Positions 1-8,046 of a stretch of DNA of 14,179 nt are shown piece after piece. Source of the stretch: Bacteroidota bacterium (lineage in GTDB: Bacteria; Bacteroidota; Bacteroidia; Sphingobacteriales; Sphingobacteriaceae); NCBI GenBank assembly GCA_023450085.1, contig JAEXHI010000036.1, positions 1 to 14,179 on the forward strand, read 5' to 3'. The notes under the pieces were generated by a model. That model ran no database searches, was not told where the DNA came from, and saw nothing but the letters and a program-made list of their open reading frames with translations. Position 1 is the first letter of the stretch. Every line of letters begins with the position of its first letter. Both the position numbers and the translations under genes were made by a program.

Positions 1-784
1 GAGGATTCAACAACTCGCCTGAGCCCATCACAATGTGACTGGCAGGCACCGTTACATCAAAAGTAATATCACCGTACTCGCAATAAAACTCACCTGCTCC
101 CCAATAAGGTAAAGTATTCCATCCCAATACATCATCGTACACACACATACGTGGGAACCACTGTGCAATCGCAAAAATTTCTCCGTTTTGGGTAGTTAAA
201 TGTCCTGTTCTATCAGAACCAAGTACTGGAACAGTATAGGAATAATCCATTTTGATCACTACGACATCACCATTTGCGGCCATAGGCTGATCTAAACGGA
301 TTTGCATACGGGTATCTTCAACAAGTGAAGTGAATTTTACGGGCTTCAGTTTTTGGGAAACAGAAACATTGCTGATTTCGTAACCACCCTTAAATTTTTC
401 GCCCTGTGATCCGTATCTACTTTTTGCAGGCGTAATGGCAAGTCCCCTTGATTTTTCATCAAAAGAATTCTGGTCTAACTGCAACCATAAATAAGGAAGC
501 TTCTCAGGGCTATTGTTTCTGTAAGTGATGGTAATGGTTGCTTTAACACGGTTAGTTGCCTCATCAAGGCTTGCGCTAATGTTATAATCAACCCTGTTTT
601 GCCAGTATTTCGGTCCTGGGGCACCACTGGCCGAACGGTACTCATTGCCGTTTTGGGTGTAAAAAAGAGGCCCAAAAGCTTCTTCGGGCACATACTTAGC
701 TGCTGGTTTATCCTGAGCAAAGCTCAATTGCCCACATAGAAAGGCCAGTAAAACCGCTAAGGTTCTAGAAAATGTTTTTCGCAT
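1..784 (-). CDS. M1-family metallopeptidase, N-terminal part (runs off left edge)
   Basis: An open frame runs without a stop from ATG at 784 to the left edge (261 codons, C-terminus outside the window). Residues 1-23 form a signal peptide (Arg/Lys N-region, hydrophobic LAVLLAFLCGQ, cleavage near FA|Q), so export is predicted. The rest looks like the N-terminal beta domain of Bacteroidota M1 aminopeptidase-like enzymes: YWQNRVDYNISASLD, then VKATITITYRNNSPE with LPYLWLQLDQN, then YTVPVLGSDRTG, IAQWFPRMCVYDD, LPYWGAGEFYCEYGD and FDVTVPASHIVMGSGELLNP. The zinc motif HEXXH plus the downstream Glu would lie further on and cannot be checked here, so peptidase activity is inferred from the family. 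The gene is 72 bp downstream of the secreted protein gene at 857-1573 and has its own candidate promoter in that gap. Confidence 0.85.
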   Translation of the reverse strand, partial: MRKTFSRTLAVLLAFLCGQLSFAQDKPAAKYVPEEAFGPLFYTQNGNEYRSASGAPGPKYWQNRVDYNISASLDEATNRVKATITITYRNNSPEKLPYLWLQLDQNSFDEKSRGLAITPAKSRYGSQGEKFKGGYEISNVSVSQKLKPVKFTSLVEDTRMQIRLDQPMAANGDVVVIKMDYSYTVPVLGSDRTGHLTTQNGEIFAIAQWFPRMCVYDDVLGWNTLPYWGAGEFYCEYGDITFDVTVPASHIVMGSGELLNP

Positions 785-802
785 ATTGATAGATATTTGG
801 CC

Positions 803-833
803 CTAAGTTAGCTGAAAATAAACAATATGCAAA
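803..833 (-). promoter_or_regulatory. Candidate sigma-ABfr promoter of the M1 peptidase gene
   Basis: Read on the minus strand, TTTG (833-830) is followed by exactly 19 nt and then TAACTTAG (810-803). This fits the Bacteroidota pattern TTTG-N19-TAnnTTTG except for A in place of the second-last-but-one T. It lies 18 nt upstream of the start codon and would give a short leader. The match is by eye only. Confidence 0.45.
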
Positions 834-856
834 AAACAGGATTATTACCAATCTTA

Positions 857-1573
857 TTAATTGTTGGTTTTTAACTTTGGCAATGGTGGCAATTTACGAT
901 CCTCAGCAGGCAATTTTCGCCATTCGTTAAAGGTAGTCGCAATGTAAAGGGTATAATTGAACGGCTTTTCGGCCTTTACCTGATCAATGGTTGGACGATA
1001 CATGCCAATATAATCATCCAAATCTTTCTCATTATACTTCACCAATTTCTGTATCACTTCTTTATTGAAGTTTTTAGAAATTTCTTCATTAAGATCTGCG
1101 GCTTCTTCTAGCTTCTGTTCTTTTTCTTGTTGTCTACGCCACTTTCCATACCCTAATCCCAAGCGCAATCCGCCTCTATTTTTCGAATAATCTACCCTAC
1201 GAGCTGGAGTAGCGTCCGGATCTTTCGTATCTAAAAAAGGAGAAACTTTGGTCGTTGTAATATTTACCGGATTCAGATTATTGATAGCCATCCTTAAGTA
1301 AGTGTTCTTAGGAAAAAGATTCACTAAGTAAATGGTATCTGTTTGATAACCCACCAACGCATAAGTCAACAAATCACCTGTTTTAGCAGAAATAGCATAA
1401 TGACCATCTTTATCGGTAACTACCACTGCCTTGGTAGTAAGGTTACGTACGGCAACTCCCTGCAAGGCTGTACTACGCTGTTCATTATCGAAAACGTTTC
1501 CTGTCATAAAAGTTTGCGCCTGTACAAAAAACGGCAACAACAGCAAAGCCAATAGAGATAGTTTCTTAAACAT
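857..1573 (-). CDS. Secreted protein with carboxypeptidase-regulatory-like domain
   Basis: A 238-residue protein. Residues 1-19 are a signal peptide (MFKKLSLLALLLLPFFVQA, cleavage before Q20), so it acts outside the inner membrane. Residues about 22-110 resemble the CarboxypepD_reg-like beta-sandwich common in Bacteroidota surface proteins: TGNVFDNEQ, ALQGVAVRNLTT, VVTDKDGHYAISAKTGDLLTYALVGYQ split over two blocks, then a strand ending in NPVNITTTKV. The remainder is charged and probably helical (LEEAADLNEEISKNFNKE), with a Pro/Lys-rich tail; no catalytic motif is seen. The start was placed at ATG 1573 because the longer reading begins at TTG 1579, only two codons upstream. It is too short to be a TonB-dependent receptor, which often carries this domain. 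Function is unknown. The gene lies 60 bp downstream of the ArsC-like gene on the same strand. Confidence 0.75.
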   Translation of the reverse strand: MFKKLSLLALLLLPFFVQAQTFMTGNVFDNEQRSTALQGVAVRNLTTKAVVVTDKDGHYAISAKTGDLLTYALVGYQTDTIYLVNLFPKNTYLRMAINNLNPVNITTTKVSPFLDTKDPDATPARRVDYSKNRGGLRLGLGYGKWRRQQEKEQKLEEAADLNEEISKNFNKEVIQKLVKYNEKDLDDYIGMYRPTIDQVKAEKPFNYTLYIATTFNEWRKLPAEDRKLPPLPKLKTNN

Positions 1574-1633
1574 ATTCAAATTTAATGTGCTTTAATCACT
1601 AACTAATTCTTTTAACAAAATTTAACACGCGAA

Positions 1634-1987
1634 TTACTTTTTAAAGAAATCCTGATATTCATCTTCCTTAAAACCAAGCAAAACCGCTTTTTCATCTGCT
1701 TCTACAATTGGTCGTTTGATCGCACTAGTATTAGCCGTTAAATAAGCAATAACACTGTCGGGAGAATTGATTTCAGCCTGCTCTTCTTTACTTAGTTTTT
1801 TAAAAGTGAGTCCAGCTTTGTTAATCACCTTTTCCCAACCAAAAGTATTAAACCACTCTGTAAGTTTAGTAGGCGAAACTCCTTTCTTCTTAAAGTCATG
1901 AAATTCATATTCAATGCCACGATCTTTTAGCCAATCTTGTGCTTTCTTAACTGTATTACAATTAGGGATACCGTATAGTTTTGTCAT
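1634..1987 (-). CDS. ArsC/Spx/YffB-family thioredoxin-fold protein
   Basis: A 117-residue protein from ATG 1987, the usual length for YffB-type members. It opens with MTKLYGIPNCNTVKKAQDWL, the hallmark of this family, in which the Cys near the first helix is the redox-active thiol (C10 here). The second position of a CxxC is Thr, not Cys, so this is a monothiol type like YffB rather than Spx. Later family features are DFKKKGVSPTKL, FGWEKVINKAG, the cis-Pro-type segment IKRPIVEAD and VLLGFKEDEY. True arsenate reductases carry further catalytic arginines that I cannot assign here, so arsenate as substrate is not supported; a glutathione- or thiol-dependent reductase role is inferred. An in-frame ATG at 1999 would add MQIK. 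The inner start matches the family N-terminus, but the outer one cannot be excluded. Confidence 0.85.
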   Translation of the reverse strand: MTKLYGIPNCNTVKKAQDWLKDRGIEYEFHDFKKKGVSPTKLTEWFNTFGWEKVINKAGLTFKKLSKEEQAEINSPDSVIAYLTANTSAIKRPIVEADEKAVLLGFKEDEYQDFFKK

Positions 1988-2006
1988 TTTTATTTGCATT
2001 AGCTGG

Positions 2007-2014
2007 CTAAGTTA
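2007..2014 (-). promoter_or_regulatory. -7-like element upstream of the ArsC-like gene
   Basis: On the minus strand TAACTTAG lies 7 nt before the outer ATG (1999) and 19 nt before the preferred ATG (1987). I see no TTTG at the expected -33 position, so only half of the consensus is present. It is the same octamer as in the M1 peptidase promoter. Confidence 0.3.
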
Positions 2015-2050
2015 ACAAAAACAGCGGCTTTGCCCTCTACTTATCTGTGC

Positions 2051-2066
2051 TGTAAATCATTTTACA
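2051..2066. promoter_or_regulatory. Perfect palindrome TGTAAA-N4-TTTACA, possible operator
   Basis: A 16-bp perfect dyad with spacer TCAT sits in the divergent intergenic region, about 25 bp upstream of the -7-like element of the kinase operon and about 37 bp beyond that of the ArsC-like gene. A dimeric regulator binding here could affect either direction. No cognate regulator is visible in the window, and AT-rich chance dyads are frequent. Confidence 0.3.
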
Positions 2067-2090
2067 TTATCTCTATACTCCTTTTATGAC

Positions 2091-2098
2091 TATCTTAG
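2091..2098 (+). promoter_or_regulatory. -7-like element of the signalling operon
   Basis: TATCTTAG lies 27 nt upstream of ATG 2126 and matches the Bacteroidota TAnnTTTG element with one difference. No clear -33 TTTG is present 19-21 nt upstream, so this may be an activator-dependent or weak promoter, or a chance match. Confidence 0.35.
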
Positions 2099-2125
2099 CC
2101 CATATTTTTTAAAAAGAAATAGCAT

Positions 2126-5100
2126 ATGCTCAAATTTTCCTTTAAGCAGCAAATACTTACTGGCTTTGCCGTCTCTCTTATATTCGTTTTCATTTCTGCC
2201 ATTGCCTCTTATTTTAGCATCAAATCTTTAAATGATAGTTATACCTGGGTTGATCATACGCAAGAGGTAACCAAAACTGCAGAACGTTTGGAAATTGAGC
2301 TTTTAAATGCAGAAACAGGCTTAAGGGGATACATCTTAACAGAAAAAGATTACTATAAGGAACCTTACATCAAGAGCATTGACAAAATTATGCCTTTGAT
2401 TGACAAGCTTCAAAAGCTGGTGAACGACAACGGTGCGCAAGAGGCAAAAATTGACAGCATGGCAATATATGCAGGACTTAAAACTGCAGATATGAGACAA
2501 ATTATGACCAAGGCAAGCACACTTGGTTTTGAAGCCGCTAAACAACATATCTTAACTGACAAAGGTCGTCTTTATAAAAACAAGCTATTGCAATTCACGG
2601 ACTCCATGACGGCTGAAGAATACCGTTTACTGGATGAGAGAAGAGCGATAATGGACGCAAGAAGCAATAGGACCATTATTGTGGTAAGCTTAAGTGCACT
2701 GATTATTTTCGGTTTAATTTTATTCTTACTAAGATACATCAGAAAGACTTTCGATCAACAAAAAGAAACGGAAAAACATATCTTGTTAACGAATGTAGAG
2801 CTACAAGAACTTTCCGAAAAAAATGAGCAACACAACTGGATTCTAAGCAGTGAGGCAAAAATAAATGATGCCATGAGAGGTGAATTTGATATGGACCAGC
2901 TTGGAAACAATATCATTTCATCTGTCTGCAATTTACTGAACTATCCTATTGGGGTATTTTACTTAGCTAATCGTTCACAGAAAACATTGGCCGTTAGGGG
3001 TTCATTTGCCATTCACGAAAATCTTTCCGACAGAAAATATCACTTCGGGGAGGGTTTAGCCGGACAGGCCGCACTGGAAAAGAAAACACGCATACTTACA
3101 CCAGTTCCAGATGGCTACATCAAAATTAGTTCTGTATTGGGCAATACCACTCCGAGTCACATTTTGTGCTTGCCAATCTTATTTGAAGACCAAACTATTG
3201 CCGTATTGGAAATTGGTCTTATGGAAGCTCCCGACGAAGCCCACATTGCGTTCTTAGAAAAAATTGCCAATGATATTGGTGTCGCCGTAAATATCATGGT
3301 AGCTAAAGTAAAGCTACAGGAGCTTTTTGAAAAAACCCAACAACAAGCTGAGGAACTCATTAGCCAACAAGAAGAATTACGTGTAACCAACGAAGACCTG
3401 ATCCACAAAACTGAAGAATTACAAGCTTCGGAAGAAGAGCTAAGGGTACAACAGGAAGAGTTACAGCAAGCGAATTCGGAACTGGAGGAAAAAGCACAAT
3501 TGCTTGAGGAAAAAAATGCATCTATCAATCAAGCAAAAGAAGCTATTGGCTTAAAAGCGGCCGAACTTGAGCTGAGCAGTAAATACAAATCGGAGTTTTT
3601 AGCAAACATGAGCCACGAACTCCGTACGCCTTTAAACAGTATTTTAATTTTAGCCAGAATTTTAAAAGAGAACAAGCTTAGCAATCTTTCTGAAGAGCAA
3701 ATTAAATATGCAGGAGTAATCCATAATGCGGGTTCAGATTTATTAGCGTTAATTAATGACATCTTAGATCTTTCGAAAATAGAATCAGGCAAGGTTGATT
3801 TAGTAATTGAACAGGTTAAACCAAAATCAATCAAAAGTCAAATCGATTCACTATTTAATGAAGTCGCCAATCAAAAAGACATTCAATTCGAATTTAAACT
3901 TAGCGACCATTTACCTAGCGCCATTGCTACCGATCAAACAAGGTTAGAGCAAGTGATTAAAAACCTATTGTCTAATGCTTTTAAATTCACCCGAAAGGGA
4001 GGCCGTGTAAGCGTTGAAGTTGGTGTAGCTCAAAAAGAGCAGATTAAATACAATAAATCGCTGATCGAACTAGAAAAAAACCCAATTTACTTTGCGGTCA
4101 CCGATAGTGGAATAGGAATCCCTAAAGATAAGCAACAGATCATTTTTGAAGCTTTCCAACAGGAAGATGGTTCTACCAGCAGAAAATATGGAGGTACCGG
4201 TTTGGGGCTTTCTATCAGCAGAGAACTGGCAAACTTACTTGGAGGAGAAATTCAGCTACAAAGTGAGGTTGGTGTAGGTAGCACTTTCACCTTGTTTATT
4301 CCACAAGATTTAGCCACAGAAGGTGCAGTAAAAACGATTGCAGAAAAAGATACCCCTATAGATTTACCTGCTAAAGAAACCTTAGCTGTACCTGAAAACA
4401 TTGAAACCATTCCACTGAAACTAAGCAATGGCAACAAGCTGTTGATTGTTGAAGATGATGAAAATTTCGCCGAAATTTTAAAAGCCTATGCTATTGAAAA
4501 AGGCTTCGAACCTATACTGGCACATAGCGGAGATAAAGGACTTGAACTAGCTACTACCGAACTTCCCGATGCCATTGTATTAGATGTAATGCTACCTGTA
4601 ATGGATGGCTGGACCATTTTGAAAAAATTGAAGGCCAACCCAGCTACGCAACACATCCCTATCCATATGATGTCGGCTGGTGATGAGAAACCTGCAAAGG
4701 CCAAGAAAGAAGGCGCTATTGGTTTCCTCAAAAAGCCTGTGGAAAAAGAAAAGTTAGATCATGCGTTCGAATTACTTTCAAACCAATACACCTACAACTT
4801 CCATAACGTATTGGTTATTGAAGATCAGGTATTGCAGAGCAATGAGCTCACTGAGCAACTGATTAAAAAAGGAGCCAAAGTATCGCAAGCTTATACTGGA
4901 GCTGAAGCAAGACAAATGTTGGATGAAAGTGTTTTTGACTGTATCATTCTGGACCTGAAATTACCCGACATCTCTGGTTTTGAACTGCTCGACGAAATCA
5001 AATCTAACCCCGATACCAAAGATGTTCCAGTGATCATTAACACGGCCATGGAACTCGACAAAGATAAAATGGCTAGCATTATGCGTTATTCGCAAGCCAT

Positions 5101-5620
5101 GGTGTTAAAGAGCAACAAATCAAATGATAGACTATTGGATGAAGTAAGCCTATTCATGAACAAGTTGCAAGCGGACACCCCTACTCGCGAAGAAGCACCT
5201 AAAATTGCAAAAGCACCTAAAAATTATGCGCCAACCATTGAAAAAGCGCTGGAAAATAAAACCATTTTGATTACAGATGATGACATGAGAAATATTTTCG
5301 CCCTGTCGTCGGCATTGCAAGATTATAAAATCAAGGTAGTTATTGCCAATAATGGTATTGAGGCCTTAGAAAAGCTAGAACAACATACGGAAATAGATTT
5401 AGTACTAATGGACATCATGATGCCAGAAATGGATGGCTATGAGGCCATGAGAAAGATTAGGGCTCAAAGGCACTTGGCCAACTTACCTGTTATTGCCCTT
5501 ACGGCTAAAGCAATGAAAAGCGACCGTGAAAAATGTATTGAAGCTGGAGCCAGCGATTACATCTCTAAACCCGTGGATATTGATAAGCTTTTATCAATGT
5601 TGAGGGTTTGGCTAAGCTAA
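2126..5620 (+). CDS. CHASE3-GAF hybrid histidine kinase with three receiver domains
   Basis: A 1164-residue membrane sensor kinase. Membrane segments lie at about 9-31 and 182-203. Between them is a CHASE3-like extracytoplasmic domain containing LLNAETGLRGYILTEKD (59-75). A GAF-like domain spans about 240-395, followed by a long coiled coil (about 396-485) of repeated QQEEL/EEL units rich in Glu and Gln. The HisKA domain has the phospho-acceptor H497 in FLANMSHELRTPLNS. The HATPase domain shows N613/N617, DSGIGIP (660-666), FEAF (674-677) and GGTGLGL (689-695). Three receivers follow: REC1 (about 770-885; D777/D778, D820, S850, K870-P), REC2 (about 893-1012; E899/D900, D943, T973, K995) and REC3 (about 1045-1162; D1051-1053, D1096, T1126, K1148-P). 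REC2 has Ser, not Pro, after its conserved Lys. There is no HPt and no DNA-binding domain. The ligand is unknown. It is the first gene of a three-gene operon. Confidence 0.93.
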   Translation: MLKFSFKQQILTGFAVSLIFVFISAIASYFSIKSLNDSYTWVDHTQEVTKTAERLEIELLNAETGLRGYILTEKDYYKEPYIKSIDKIMPLIDKLQKLVNDNGAQEAKIDSMAIYAGLKTADMRQIMTKASTLGFEAAKQHILTDKGRLYKNKLLQFTDSMTAEEYRLLDERRAIMDARSNRTIIVVSLSALIIFGLILFLLRYIRKTFDQQKETEKHILLTNVELQELSEKNEQHNWILSSEAKINDAMRGEFDMDQLGNNIISSVCNLLNYPIGVFYLANRSQKTLAVRGSFAIHENLSDRKYHFGEGLAGQAALEKKTRILTPVPDGYIKISSVLGNTTPSHILCLPILFEDQTIAVLEIGLMEAPDEAHIAFLEKIANDIGVAVNIMVAKVKLQELFEKTQQQAEELISQQEELRVTNEDLIHKTEELQASEEELRVQQEELQQANSELEEKAQLLEEKNASINQAKEAIGLKAAELELSSKYKSEFLANMSHELRTPLNSILILARILKENKLSNLSEEQIKYAGVIHNAGSDLLALINDILDLSKIESGKVDLVIEQVKPKSIKSQIDSLFNEVANQKDIQFEFKLSDHLPSAIATDQTRLEQVIKNLLSNAFKFTRKGGRVSVEVGVAQKEQIKYNKSLIELEKNPIYFAVTDSGIGIPKDKQQIIFEAFQQEDGSTSRKYGGTGLGLSISRELANLLGGEIQLQSEVGVGSTFTLFIPQDLATEGAVKTIAEKDTPIDLPAKETLAVPENIETIPLKLSNGNKLLIVEDDENFAEILKAYAIEKGFEPILAHSGDKGLELATTELPDAIVLDVMLPVMDGWTILKKLKANPATQHIPIHMMSAGDEKPAKAKKEGAIGFLKKPVEKEKLDHAFELLSNQYTYNFHNVLVIEDQVLQSNELTEQLIKKGAKVSQAYTGAEARQMLDESVFDCIILDLKLPDISGFELLDEIKSNPDTKDVPVIINTAMELDKDKMASIMRYSQAMVLKSNKSNDRLLDEVSLFMNKLQADTPTREEAPKIAKAPKNYAPTIEKALENKTILITDDDMRNIFALSSALQDYKIKVVIANNGIEALEKLEQHTEIDLVLMDIMMPEMDGYEAMRKIRAQRHLANLPVIALTAKAMKSDREKCIEAGASDYISKPVDIDKLLSMLRVWLS

Positions 5621-5625
5621 AGAAC

Positions 5626-6447
5626 ATGACTAAAGACGCGATTACAGATGAACAATTAGAAGATATTATTCTTGTCACCAGGAATATTTACGGCTTCGAT
5701 TTCGATGGATACTCAAGGGCATCACTGAAAAGGAGGATCAATAGAATTATGGTGCTTAAAAGGCTAGATTTTTTTGACCTGAGAAATACGCTGACCAATA
5801 ACAAAGATTTCTTCCATGATTTTTTGAACGAGGTTACCGTAAATGTGACCGAGATGTTCCGTGACCCCAAATTTTTCAAATCTGTAAAGGAGCATGTGAT
5901 TCCCTACCTCAGCTCCTACCAACACATTAAAGTTTGGAACGCGGGTTGCTCGACGGGTGAAGAATTATATTCTTTTGCCATATTGTTTGAAGAGCAGGGA
6001 TTATATAAACGTAGTTTTTTTTACGGCACAGATATTAACCATAAGGTACTAGAAGCGGCAAAAGAAGGAATTTATGATTTGCAAAAAATGAAGCAATATT
6101 CCGAAAACTACCTTGCCATAGGTGGTGGAAAATCACTAGCTAACCATTACATTGCACAATACGATGCGGCTTCTATTTCCCGACAACTGAAAAAAAATGT
6201 ACTGTTCTCCATGCACAACTTGGTGTCCGATGGGCCTTTTAATGAATTTCAGGTCATTTCGTGTAGAAACGTGCTGATTTACTTTAATCCTGAGTTGCAA
6301 AGAAGCGTGATCAATCTTTTCTATGAAAGCCTTGCCAATTTTGGCTTTCTCTGTTTAGGTGGAAAAGAAACGATCCGAGACCCACAATTGGCCAAAAAAT
6401 TCAAAGCTGTAGACAAAAAGAACAACATTTACCAAAAAATTAATTAA
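5626..6447 (+). CDS. cheR: CheR-type SAM-dependent protein-glutamate methyltransferase
   Basis: A 273-residue protein with both CheR parts. A helical N-domain (about 1-80) ends in TVNVTEMFRDP (71-81), the CheR signature region. A SAM-binding domain follows, with VWNAGCSTGEE (103-113), the acidic GTDIN turn (134-138), and ISCRNVLIYF (211-220). CheR enzymes transfer methyl groups from S-adenosylmethionine to glutamates in coiled-coil regions of chemoreceptors. No chemoreceptor and no CheB methylesterase is encoded here, so the target is not known. ATG 5626 was chosen, 5 nt after the kinase stop codon; the longer alternative would begin with TTG 5608 inside the kinase gene. The tight spacing suggests translational coupling with the flanking kinases. 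Methylation of a kinase in this operon is an inference. Confidence 0.92.
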   Translation: MTKDAITDEQLEDIILVTRNIYGFDFDGYSRASLKRRINRIMVLKRLDFFDLRNTLTNNKDFFHDFLNEVTVNVTEMFRDPKFFKSVKEHVIPYLSSYQHIKVWNAGCSTGEELYSFAILFEEQGLYKRSFFYGTDINHKVLEAAKEGIYDLQKMKQYSENYLAIGGGKSLANHYIAQYDAASISRQLKKNVLFSMHNLVSDGPFNEFQVISCRNVLIYFNPELQRSVINLFYESLANFGFLCLGGKETIRDPQLAKKFKAVDKKNNIYQKIN

Positions 6448-6456
6448 ACACATAAA

Positions 6457-8046
6457 ATGAGTAAGATAAACCTTTTAATTGTAGACGATAAGCAAGAAAA
6501 CATCATTGCTTTAGAAGCCCTTTTAAATAGGAATGACATCAACATCATTACTACTACTTCGCCAAATGATGCGCTTCGCATTTGCTGGGAAAAGGAAATT
6601 GCCATCGCTCTAGTTGACGTGCAAATGCCGGAAATGAATGGCTTTGAATTAGTAGAAATTCTTAAGAACAACTCTCGCACTCAAGATATTCTAGTCATTT
6701 TTGTAACTGCAATTTCTACAGAGCCAAAATATGCCATCAAAGGATTAACCGCTGGTGCAGTTGATTATTTGTATAAGCCGTTAGATCCATATATCACCTC
6801 AGCTAAGGTCGATTCGTTTATCCATTTGGTAAAAACGCAAATCGAGATTAAGACCAAAAACCTGCAACTGGAAAAAATACAGGCTGATTTAATTAAAGCC
6901 AAGGAAGAAGCCGAGCAAGGTAAAAGGGCAAAAGAGAACTTTATGGCCAACATGAGCCATGAAATACGAACTCCTATTAATGGAATTATTGGTCTGGTTC
7001 ACCTACTCAAAAGAGGAGCATTGAACGAAGAACAAAATGAAATTGTAAATCTACTAGACGTGTCTTCAAACTCGCTGCTAGGTGTAATTAACGATATCTT
7101 AGATCTTTCTAAAATAGAAGCGGGCAAATACAGCATTAACTTTGCCGAAACCGATATTAAAGATTTAGCGACAAAAGCGGCCAACCTTCTTAACATCAAA
7201 GCCATTGAAAAAAATATTGGCTTAAAGCTGTTGATCGATGAAAAGGTACCTCAGTTTATCATGGCCGATTCACTTCGTTTGAATCAAATTTTCATGAACT
7301 TGTTAAGCAATGCCGTTAAATTCACCAATGAAGGGGAAGTTGTTTTTAAAGTGGAAATTTTGGAAGAAAAACCAAACAACGCCTTCCTTAAGTTTTCGAT
7401 CATTGATACTGGCATTGGAATTTCCCAGGAGAATATTGAAACCATCTTCCACTCTTTTGAGCAAGTAGAAAATGTACATACCAGAGTTTACGGAGGTACT
7501 GGATTGGGACTTTCTATCGTTAAAAAACTGGCAGAATTAAAAGGTGGCGAGCTCGACGTGAAAAGCGAATTTGGAAAAGGCAGTACCTTCTCGTTCTCTA
7601 AATGGTATAATGTAATAGAAAAAGAAGATAAAATAAAAGTGAACAAAGCTCCAGAACAATTGGCACCATTAAATGGCTTAAGAATTCTAGTGGCCGAAGA
7701 CAATTCGATCAACGTATTTCTTATTGTGAAGATATTAAACGACTGGAAAGTACAAACCACCGTAGTAACTAACGGAGCCGCCGCATTAGAGGCTTTAGAA
7801 AAAGAAAGTTTTGATTTGGTGTTAATGGACACTTACATGCCTGTGATGAATGGATTAGATGCCATCAAAAAAATCAGGGATGGTCATATTCCAGGCAAAG
7901 AGAAAACACCTATTATTTCTTTTTCTGCCGGTGTGCTTGACCACGACAAAGAAACCGCTAAAGAAGTAGGTGCTGATGACATTATTGGCAAACCATTTAA
8001 AATTGATGTTTTGCACGAGAAAATCAGCGCCCTGACAAACAGATAA
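6457..8046 (+). CDS. Soluble hybrid histidine kinase, REC-HisKA-HATPase-REC
   Basis: A 529-residue protein with no membrane segment. The N-terminal receiver (about 4-122) has D10/D11, phospho-acceptor D54 in LVDVQMPEMNG, T84 and K107-P. A short coiled coil (about 130-160) leads to HisKA with H168 in FMANMSHEIRTPING. The ATPase domain has N281/N285, DTGIG (317-321), FHSFEQ (331-336) and GGTGLGL (346-352). A C-terminal receiver (about 407-527) has E414/D415, D458 in LVLMDTYMPVMNG, S490 at the usual Thr/Ser site, and K512-P. It starts 9 nt after the cheR stop. With a receiver as its input domain, it could take phosphate signals from the upstream kinase or another source; this routing is inferred. 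No HPt or DNA-binding domain is present. The stop codon is only 6 bp from the convergent pth stop. Confidence 0.93.
   Translation: MSKINLLIVDDKQENIIALEALLNRNDINIITTTSPNDALRICWEKEIAIALVDVQMPEMNGFELVEILKNNSRTQDILVIFVTAISTEPKYAIKGLTAGAVDYLYKPLDPYITSAKVDSFIHLVKTQIEIKTKNLQLEKIQADLIKAKEEAEQGKRAKENFMANMSHEIRTPINGIIGLVHLLKRGALNEEQNEIVNLLDVSSNSLLGVINDILDLSKIEAGKYSINFAETDIKDLATKAANLLNIKAIEKNIGLKLLIDEKVPQFIMADSLRLNQIFMNLLSNAVKFTNEGEVVFKVEILEEKPNNAFLKFSIIDTGIGISQENIETIFHSFEQVENVHTRVYGGTGLGLSIVKKLAELKGGELDVKSEFGKGSTFSFSKWYNVIEKEDKIKVNKAPEQLAPLNGLRILVAEDNSINVFLIVKILNDWKVQTTVVTNGAAALEALEKESFDLVLMDTYMPVMNGLDAIKKIRDGHIPGKEKTPIISFSAGVLDHDKETAKEVGADDIIGKPFKIDVLHEKISALTNR

Noticed and set aside
475..720. 81-codon minus-strand open frame
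   Set aside because: It is in another frame of the M1 peptidase gene, whose frame is open from 784 to the edge and gives clear family motifs.
3157..3834. Two minus-strand open frames (123 and 101 codons) inside the kinase gene
   Set aside because: They are opposite the coiled-coil and HisKA coding region; the Ser/Cys-rich product is the antisense of Glu/Gln-rich heptads, with no independent coding signal.
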